This document shows, one piece after another, positions 6,897 to 11,472 of a DNA stretch of 11,472 nt; the first letter of the stretch is position 1, and every line of letters begins with the position of its first letter. Under the pieces are notes generated by a model. It was not told the DNA's origin, searched no databases, and saw only the letters and a program-made list of their open reading frames with translations. Position numbers and translations under genes: made by a program. The DNA lies in contig SFKP01000037.1 of assembly GCA_004553715.1 (NCBI GenBank), positions 1-11,472 on the forward strand, written 5' to 3'. The stretch is from Clostridiales bacterium. Its GTDB lineage: Bacteria; Bacillota; Clostridia; TANB77; CAG-508.

Positions 6897-6925
6897 AAAC
6901 GGACAAAGTTTGTCCGTTTGTTTTT
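6894..6925. terminator. Terminator hairpin downstream of sleB, rebuilt after element insertion
   Basis: AACAAACGGACAAA (6894-6907) and TTTGTCCGTTTGTT (6909-6922) pair perfectly over 14 positions (effective loop AAAGTTT), followed on the plus strand by a T run to 6925. It begins 4 bases beyond the sleB stop. The first three bases of the left arm come from the end of repeat copy 3 and the next seven are its target duplication, so the insertion left the hairpin whole. The T tail is better on the plus strand, fitting an ancestral terminator shared by converging genes. Confidence 0.7.
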
Positions 6926-6928
6926 ACG

Positions 6929-7618
6929 TTATTTACAAAATCTATGGTTTCCTATTACTACTGTCACAGGTCTTGACCATATCCATCCATTTGTACTAGT
7001 ATTGGGGTTAAAGTAATATATTGCTCCATAACTTGGATCCCAACCATTTATTGCATCTTGTGCAGCATTAATTGCAGTTTGATTTGGGGATAAATTTATC
7101 TGTCCGTCACTTACAACACTAAATGCCCCTTTTTGGTAGATTACACCTGCAACACTATTTGGAAATGAAGAGCTTTTTACTCTATTTAAAACTACTGAGG
7201 CTACTGCAACTTGCCCCCTATAGCTTTCCCCTCTTGCCTCTGCATACACTAAATGTGCTAATAAATTTAAGTCTGAATTAGAATATGTTCCCCCACTACT
7301 ATTCGAAGAATTAAAAATTCCCATCTTTTCTAAGGTTTTTGGACCTGCTATTCCATCTACTTTAAGTCCATTTGCAGATTGAAATTTCTTTACTGCAGCT
7401 AATGTTTTACTTCCATAAATTCCATCAATATTTCCATAATAGTATCCCCATCTTTTTAGTTTTGTTTGTATTGTAATTACTTCATCTCCCCTTGAGCCAT
7501 ACTTAGATAGTGCAATACTAGTATTTACATCAGGTCTAAAAAATATATTATATGATACATATATTACGCTACAAATTACAAGCAAAATTATTGCTATTAT
7601 TTTTTTACTTTTCTTCAT
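6929..7618 (-). CDS. sleB: Spore cortex-lytic enzyme / cell wall hydrolase
   Basis: A 229-residue exported hydrolase. Residues 6-27 form a signal peptide or anchor. A peptidoglycan-binding domain (PG_binding_1) spans about 38-100, with RGDEVITIQTKLKRWGYY, DGIYGSKTLAAVKKFQ and VDGIAGPKTL. A Ser/Asn-rich linker leads to the SleB-type catalytic domain (about 115-229), with LLAHLVYAEARGE, VAVASVVLNRV and YYFNP. Glu127 in VYAEARGE is the likely catalytic residue. SleB proteins cleave cortex peptidoglycan during spore germination. Related vegetative hydrolases share this architecture, and no ypeB partner is seen, so the spore role is likely but not certain. The ribosome site AAAGGTGA lies inside a hairpin (7621-7657). 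Confidence 0.87.
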   Translation of the reverse strand: MKKSKKIIAIILLVICSVIYVSYNIFFRPDVNTSIALSKYGSRGDEVITIQTKLKRWGYYYGNIDGIYGSKTLAAVKKFQSANGLKVDGIAGPKTLEKMGIFNSSNSSGGTYSNSDLNLLAHLVYAEARGESYRGQVAVASVVLNRVKSSSFPNSVAGVIYQKGAFSVVSDGQINLSPNQTAINAAQDAINGWDPSYGAIYYFNPNTSTNGWIWSRPVTVVIGNHRFCK

Positions 7619-7620
7619 AA

Positions 7621-7657
7621 AAAATCACCTTTAGGTATTTTCCCCAAAAGTGGTTTT
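7621..7657 (-). promoter_or_regulatory. Hairpin between xseB and sleB that contains the sleB ribosome site
   Basis: AAAATCACCTTT (7621-7632) and AAAAGTGGTTTT (7646-7657) pair over 12 positions with one wobble and one mismatch, loop 13. On the minus strand the 3' arm contains AAAGGTGA, followed by six U and the sleB ATG. It could act as a weak terminator for xseB, as an occluder of sleB translation, or as both. No convincing sleB promoter is seen in the 74-base gap. Confidence 0.4.
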
Positions 7658-7692
7658 TTTATACATTCTAAAAATCTTCTTCTTTAATCTCT

Positions 7693-7881
7693 TCACCGTT
7701 TTTTTATAAGCACTGTTATCCTTTTTTCTGCATCTTCTAAAAATTCATTGCATTTTTTTGAAAGTTCCATTCCAAGTTCGAATTTTTTGATTGATTCTTC
7801 TAAATTTAATTCATCATTTTCTAATTCTTGTACTACTTTTTCTAAGCTTTCCATGTTCTCTTCAAAACTTACTTCTTTCAT
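7693..7881 (-). CDS. xseB: Exodeoxyribonuclease VII small subunit
   Basis: A 62-residue helical protein of normal family length, with the XseB pattern SFEENMESLEKVVQELEN, LNLEESIKKFELGMEL and CNEFLEDAEKRI. It binds the C-terminal helical part of XseA to form exonuclease VII, which degrades single-stranded DNA from both ends into short oligonucleotides. AAAGGAT lies 8 bases before the ATG. It is the last gene of the asp23-to-xseB run. An extra gene separates it from xseA, which is less usual. Confidence 0.93.
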   Translation of the reverse strand: MKEVSFEENMESLEKVVQELENDELNLEESIKKFELGMELSKKCNEFLEDAEKRITVLIKKR

Positions 7882-7936
7882 TTTTAATATCCTTTCTTTC
7901 TAATCTACATACTAGTATTGTAATTATTTTTCAAAC

Positions 7937-8359
7937 CTAATATGCCTCCCATTCTTTTGTAAATGTACCTTTATTTACATCTACTGTATATCTATATAAC
8001 GATTTTGTTGTAGCTTTTTCTCTAACATATATATCATAAATTCCTTCTTCTATTTTTTCTGATGAAAAATAAATAGATGTGTCTTCTCCCCAATCGGCAC
8101 TTACTATATTTTTTGCCTTTTCTTCATCTGATATTTCTTCTACTGGTTCATTTTCTGTTTCTTCAGGATTTTCTAGTTGTTCTGGCTCTTGTTCTTCTTG
8201 TTTGATTTCTTCATCAAGGATATTTACTTCTTTTTCTTTATTTACGTCTACAATATTTTTTGGTTCAACTTCATTTTCTTTTAGCATATTTTTCGCTACT
8301 GCTATGCCAAGTATTATTACTAGAGCTATAGCTATTAAATACATAATTGTTTTTTTCAT
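7937..8359 (-). CDS. Membrane-anchored protein with acidic linker, unknown function
   Basis: A 140-residue protein from the chosen start. A membrane anchor at residues 2-23 (TIMYLIAIALVIILGIAVA) is followed by a strongly acidic, Pro/Glu-rich linker (about 28-80, with EEIKQEEQEPEQLENPEE). A compact C-terminal domain of about 60 residues follows (AKNIVSADWGEDTSIYF, GIYDIYVREKATTKS, YTVDVNKGTFTKEW). The last part looks like the strand-rich repeats of PepSY-type or extracytoplasmic sensor domains, which is a guess. The ATG at 8368 touches AGGAG, while the ATG at 8359 is 9 bases from it, so I chose 8359. The ribosome site overlaps the xseA stop, showing tight operon coupling. No lipobox is seen. 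Confidence 0.8.
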   Translation of the reverse strand: MKKTIMYLIAIALVIILGIAVAKNMLKENEVEPKNIVDVNKEKEVNILDEEIKQEEQEPEQLENPEETENEPVEEISDEEKAKNIVSADWGEDTSIYFSSEKIEEGIYDIYVREKATTKSLYRYTVDVNKGTFTKEWEAY

Positions 8360-8371
8360 ATTACACATCTC

Positions 8372-9560
8372 CTAACTTATAATTGCTTTTTTTACACCAT
8401 CCATAAATTTTAAATCTATATTATCCCCTTTATTTAAGTCTTTTACACTTCTTATAACATTTCCTTCTTTTTCAGAAATGCAATAACCACGAGATAAAGT
8501 TTTTAATGGACTTAAAGCATCTAGTTTAGATATATTTTTTGCTAAATTTGATTTTGTATCTTTTAATTTTAAGCCAATAGCATTTTGCAAAGCTTTAACT
8601 GATATATCAATTTTAAGGTATTCTTCTTGCACTCTTTGCAGTGGTTTTGTAAATACTCTTGACGTAATTGCCTTCTTATATCTCATTTTCATAAGGTCTA
8701 AATTTTTTATAAGAGAATTTTTCATTCTTTTTTGATAAGCATCTATTTTATATTTTACTTCTCTTACATCTACTTGTGCTAGTTCTGCTGCGGCAGAAGG
8801 AGTTGGTGCCCTTAAATCTGCTACAAAATCTGCAATTGTAAAATCTGTTTCATGACCTACGGCAGAAATTATTGGAATTTCGGAATCATATATTGCTCTT
8901 GCAGTTATCTCTTCATTAAATGGCCACAGGTCCTCTATTGAGCCTCCACCTCTTGCAAGTATTATTACATCTACTTGTTTTAGCTTATTCATCAATTCTA
9001 TTCCTTCTGCAATCTTTAATTCTGCTTTTTCTCCTTGTACTGGTATTGGGTATAATTTAATGTTAACATTTGGATTTCTTCTTGTTGAAACATTTATTAT
9101 ATCTTTTATAACAGAACCTGTACTAGAAGTTAAAACTCCTATTGCTTTTGGCATTAGGGGGATTTTTCGTTTATGTGATGTATCAAAAAGTCCTTCTTTT
9201 GCCAATTTTTTCTTTAGCTCTTCATATTTTGCATATAAATCACCAGTTCCATCTTCTTGCATAGCTTTGCAATATATCTGGTAAACTCCGATCTCTTTCA
9301 AAAACAGCAACTGTTCCTAATACTAAAACCTTCATCCCATCTTTTGGCATAAAATTTAAAGTAGCAGTAGATGTTTTAAACATAATACATTTTATAAGAG
9401 ATTTATCGTCTTTTAATGTAAAATACATATGTCCTGTATAGTGATGTTTAAAATTAGAAATTTCCCCTTTTACATACACATTGTTTAAAAACTCATCTTC
9501 TGCCACTTTGTCTTTCATATATTTATTTAGGTCACTTACTGACATTGCTTGTGGTTTCAT
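8372..9560 (-). pseudogene. xseA: Exodeoxyribonuclease VII large subunit, reading frame broken by one extra base
   Basis: Two frames join into one XseA of about 395 residues, normal for the family. The first gives the OB-fold nucleic-acid-binding domain (MSVSDLNKYMKD, VYVKGEISNFKHH, TGHMYFTLKDD). The second gives GVYQIYCKAMQEDGTGDLY, the catalytic region ILARGGGSIEDLWPFNEE and SAVGHETDFTIADFVADLRA, and the C-terminal coiled coil that binds XseB. The family reads ERDGVYQ across the break; here one surplus base (near 9290) separates ERD from GVYQ. Every other part is intact, and its partner xseB is complete. A sequence error or very recent mutation is therefore more likely than old decay. Confidence 0.9.
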
Positions 9561-9590
9561 AATATAATCACATTCCTTATTTTAAAACTT

Positions 9591-9606
9591 GCTTGAATTT
9601 TCAAGC
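9591..9606 (-). other. Small hairpin at the nusB-xseA junction
   Basis: GCTTGA (9591-9596) pairs with TCAAGC (9601-9606) around four bases. The stem contains the nusB stop codon and is not followed by a good U run, so it is more likely a processing or attenuation site than a terminator. The xseA ribosome site AAGGA is 13 bases from its ATG, longer than usual. Confidence 0.25.
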
Positions 9607-10005
9607 TTTCTCCTTTAACACACTTGCAAGTATACCATTTATAAAAGCTGGTGATTGGTCTTCTCCATACTTTTTAGCAAGTTCTACTGCTTCATTTATA
9701 GCAATTTTATATGCTAATTCTTTATACAGTATTTCATATATAGCAAGTTTTAAAATAGCTATATCTACTTTAGAAATTCTTTCTATTTTCCAATCTTGTT
9801 TAAGGTTTTTTTGTATTACTTTTGTAATATTTTTTTCATTCTTTTGAATTCCATTGACCATTTCTTTTATGTAATTTTTTGCTTCTTCATTTGATATATC
9901 ATTAGTATTACAAAAGATTTCAATTACTTCTTCATTTAATTCTTTTTGTATTTCTAATTGATATAATAATTGAAATGCCAATTCACGCATCATTGTTCTT
10001 TTCAT
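9601..10005 (-). CDS. nusB: Transcription antitermination factor NusB
   Basis: A 134-residue all-helical protein of normal NusB length. It has the N-terminal ELAFQLLYQLE (residues 8-18), the central WKIERISKVDIAILKLAIYEIL (73-94) and the C-terminal KIAINEAVELAKKYGEDQSPAFINGILASVLK. NusB binds boxA RNA together with NusE (ribosomal protein S10) and promotes antitermination of rRNA transcripts. GGGGGA precedes the ATG. Its place between the asp23 cluster and xseA is a common Firmicute arrangement. Confidence 0.95.
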   Translation of the reverse strand: MKRTMMRELAFQLLYQLEIQKELNEEVIEIFCNTNDISNEEAKNYIKEMVNGIQKNEKNITKVIQKNLKQDWKIERISKVDIAILKLAIYEILYKELAYKIAINEAVELAKKYGEDQSPAFINGILASVLKEKA

Positions 10006-10023
10006 TTTAGTCCCCCAATAAAA

Positions 10024-10227
10024 TTAAATTCTGTCTATCCAATTTTTTACTTTTGACTTTACATATTCTTTGTTGTTTTGAATATAATTTCCTGCAAACA
10101 TTCCAGCTGCTATTACAATAAGCCATATTATTAACTTATATATTTTTAATGCTAATAATATAATTGCTACAATTAAACCTATAATTGCACCTCTATATCG
10201 AATAATAAAATTTTTAAATTCGTTCAT
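10024..10227 (-). CDS. DUF2273 family small membrane protein
   Basis: A 67-residue protein with two hydrophobic helices (about 13-29 and 31-50), a basic N-terminus with RYRGAIIGLIVAI and a basic tail. This is the DUF2273 pattern, found next to asp23 and amaP in many Firmicutes. It probably belongs to the same envelope-stress complex, but its biochemical role is unknown. AAAGGGGG precedes the ATG, and the gene is 21 bases from amaP. Confidence 0.85.
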   Translation of the reverse strand: MNEFKNFIIRYRGAIIGLIVAIILLALKIYKLIIWLIVIAAGMFAGNYIQNNKEYVKSKVKNWIDRI

Positions 10228-10248
10228 TTTTAAACCCCCTTTTGCAAC

Positions 10249-10818
10249 TTACTTTTCTTCTGCTTTTATTTCGGTATCCTTCTTATTTACAATATTTCTT
10301 ACTCTAATATTTACAGATTTTGGTTCAATATCTATTGAATTTTTAACCGCAGTTTTTACCTCTTTTTGTACATTTGAAGCTAAGTCTTTGATTACTGTTT
10401 CTGGTTTTACAAATAATGTAATATAGACATTTAAGTTGTTTTCTTCATCAAATTCTACTTTTGTTGAGACAGTTTCTGCTGTATCAAATTTTTTAATTAC
10501 TGTATTTGTTATATTTTCAATTGTGTCTTTTGATACTAATAATTTTCCATTTTCACTTTCCAATAAGATGCTATCTTTTCCATCTTTTGAACTCCCTGAA
10601 AATGAATTAAAAAATATACATTTTAAAGCATAAACTCCTAATACAATTGATGTAATAATTGCTATTTTTGTTGGGACATCATTTGCCACCACATATTTTA
10701 ATATAACTACGATACTTGTTAATGCAATCCAACCAGTAGTAACGCCTAATGCTATTACTGATAATATTAAAACTAAAATCGAAAATATTACTAATCCTAA
10801 TTTATCTAAAAATTTCAT
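10249..10818 (-). CDS. amaP: Alkaline shock response membrane anchor protein AmaP
   Basis: A 189-residue protein. Two membrane helices lie at about 6-32 and 48-70, followed by a cytoplasmic domain with an Asp23-like fold (VEFDEENNLNVYITLFVK, then a helix, then VNIRVRNIV). AmaP anchors Asp23 at the membrane, as shown in Staphylococcus aureus. I start at the ATG at 10818 because GTGGAGGT lies 5 bases before it. The in-frame ATG at 10854 would overlap the asp23 end and has no good ribosome site. Confidence 0.87.
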   Translation of the reverse strand: MKFLDKLGLVIFSILVLILSVIALGVTTGWIALTSIVVILKYVVANDVPTKIAIITSIVLGVYALKCIFFNSFSGSSKDGKDSILLESENGKLLVSKDTIENITNTVIKKFDTAETVSTKVEFDEENNLNVYITLFVKPETVIKDLASNVQKEVKTAVKNSIDIEPKSVNIRVRNIVNKKDTEIKAEEK

Positions 10819-10840
10819 TTTTACCTCCACATTTGTATCT

Positions 10841-11263
10841 TTACTCTTCTTCATTTGAACTTTCTTCTGTTTCTTTGTTGTCTTCTGTGTTTATTCCTTG
10901 TATGTGTATATTTACTGCAACTACTGTTAAGCCTGTCATTGTTTCTACTGCCTTTTTAACTCTGTTTTGTATTTCAAATGCGATGTCTGGAATTCTAACT
11001 CCATATTCAACAATTATACTTACATCTATTTTTGTTTCCTTTTCTCCAACCTCTACTTTTATTCCTTTTGAAAATCCTTTTTTGCCTTTAAGGACTTCAG
11101 CAATCCCTCCAGCCATGCTGTAAACTCCAGATACCTCAGAAACTGCTTTACCTGCAATTGCTGCTACAACGTCATTTGATATTCTTATTTCTTCTTTTCC
11201 TTCTAATCCCTCATCATTTATAATAACATCTTGTGCATCATTATTTAATCTTTCTTCTTCCAT
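10841..11263 (-). CDS. asp23: Asp23/Gls24 family envelope stress response protein
   Basis: A 140-residue protein with the Asp23/Gls24 domain: IRISNDVVAAIAGKAVSEVSG, then KGIKVEVGEKETKIDVSIIV, EYGVRIPDIAFEIQNRVKKA and VVAVNIHIQGI. Acidic tails flank it at both ends. Known members form a membrane-associated network beneath the cell envelope through AmaP. I start at the ATG at 11263 because TAGGAGGT lies 7 bases before it; the in-frame ATG at 11290 lacks a ribosome site. It is the first gene of the operon asp23-amaP-DUF2273-nusB-xseA-(unknown)-xseB and has a promoter at 11295-11323. Confidence 0.92.
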   Translation of the reverse strand: MEEERLNNDAQDVIINDEGLEGKEEIRISNDVVAAIAGKAVSEVSGVYSMAGGIAEVLKGKKGFSKGIKVEVGEKETKIDVSIIVEYGVRIPDIAFEIQNRVKKAVETMTGLTVVAVNIHIQGINTEDNKETEESSNEEE

Positions 11264-11294
11264 AACAAAACCTCCTAAAAATAATCTCATAGTA

Positions 11295-11323
11295 AGTATA
11301 TCAATTAATAACAGATTTTACAA
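11295..11323 (-). promoter_or_regulatory. Promoter of the asp23-to-xseB operon
   Basis: Minus-strand TTGTAA (11318-11323), a 17-base spacer and TATACT (11295-11300), placing the transcript start about 25 bases before the ATG at 11263. A short inverted repeat AACAG/CTGTT overlaps the -35 box. I see no clear SigB-type promoter. Repeat copy 4 begins 28 bases upstream. Confidence 0.6.
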
Positions 11324-11351
11324 CTGTTTTTTTAAGTTTTTTATACAATAA

Positions 11352-11472
11352 GTTACAGTTCAGACTAATTAATTATAATCCGCTCCATCTTGCTGTCGGT
11401 TGGACATTTTCTTTTCTTAGGCTAAAGCACGAAAAGAAAAGTGCAACCGACACGTGGAGCTACTAATTTGAA
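11352..11472 (+). mobile_element. Copy 4 of the 143-bp MITE-like repeat (cut by window end)
   Basis: Matches copies 2 and 3 from GTTACAGTTCAGAC to CTACTAATTTGAA, with two bases missing in the AT-rich part near the left end. The internal stem TGTCGGTTG with CAACCGACA is perfect here, and GAAAAGAAAAGTG pairs better with CATTTTCTTTTC than in copy 3. The right terminal repeat lies beyond the window. Confidence 0.85.

Noticed and set aside
7909..7918. Perfect palindrome ATACTAGTAT between the unknown protein and xseB
   Set aside because: Only 10 bp in AT-rich DNA, no second copy and no promoter around it; not enough for an operator call.
9286..9294. AGATCGGA at the xseA break, equal to the first bases of a common sequencing adapter
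   Set aside because: The match ends after 8 bases and coding sequence continues correctly on both sides, so adapter contamination does not explain it.
9308..9310. ATG that would start the downstream part of xseA as its own gene
   Set aside because: No ribosome site, and the first residues (MLFLKEI) are out-of-frame reading of the OB-domain codons; family alignment joins the two parts.

Overview
The window is AT-rich and has Gram-positive gene grammar: strong AGGAGG-type ribosome sites, short intergenic gaps and TTGNNN/TATAAT promoters. Two sporulation-linked genes (a Spo0E-like phosphatase and a SleB-type cortex hydrolase), together with asp23-amaP-DUF2273-nusB-xseA-xseB and ymfF-ymfH-lgt clusters, point to a spore-forming Firmicute, most likely a Clostridia-like lineage. 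I cannot name the species. Every gene is on the minus strand except one small membrane-protein gene.

Layout from the left edge (minus-strand operons read right to left). (1) 1-830: a VirB2/TrbC-like pilin-type membrane protein, followed by the first 17 codons of another signal-peptide protein. (2) 1025-1174: a 49-residue Spo0E-like phosphatase with its own promoter. (3) 1317-4693: operon ymfF-ymfH-lgt, closed by a clear terminator. (4) 4997-5575: a plus-strand anchored protein of unknown function. (5) 5625-6752: a dinD gene broken by one extra base, with a LexA-like operator inside its promoter. (6) 6929-7618: sleB. (7) 7693-11263: operon asp23-amaP-DUF2273-nusB-xseA-(unknown membrane protein)-xseB; xseA is also broken by one extra base.

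The main non-genic feature is an interspersed repeat of about 143 bp, present as two complete copies (4766, 6754), one cut by the window end (11352) and one truncated copy (967). All four lie in the same orientation. It has imperfect 14-bp terminal inverted repeats and nested internal inverted repeats, and both complete copies are flanked by 7-bp direct repeats. It therefore behaves like a small non-autonomous transposable element (MITE-like) that could also fold as a structured RNA. Its ends lie 28-29 bp from candidate -35 boxes in four of five cases.

The copy at 6754 sits inside the left arm of a terminator hairpin. Removing it and one target duplication leaves a 17-bp direct repeat around the dinD segment (5608-5624 against the rebuilt right copy). 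This suggests a layered history: two convergent genes (4997-5575 and sleB) shared one bidirectional terminator, a 1.13-kb dinD segment entered it, and the repeat element then entered the right-hand copy. This is inferred from sequence alone; an empty site in a relative would prove it.
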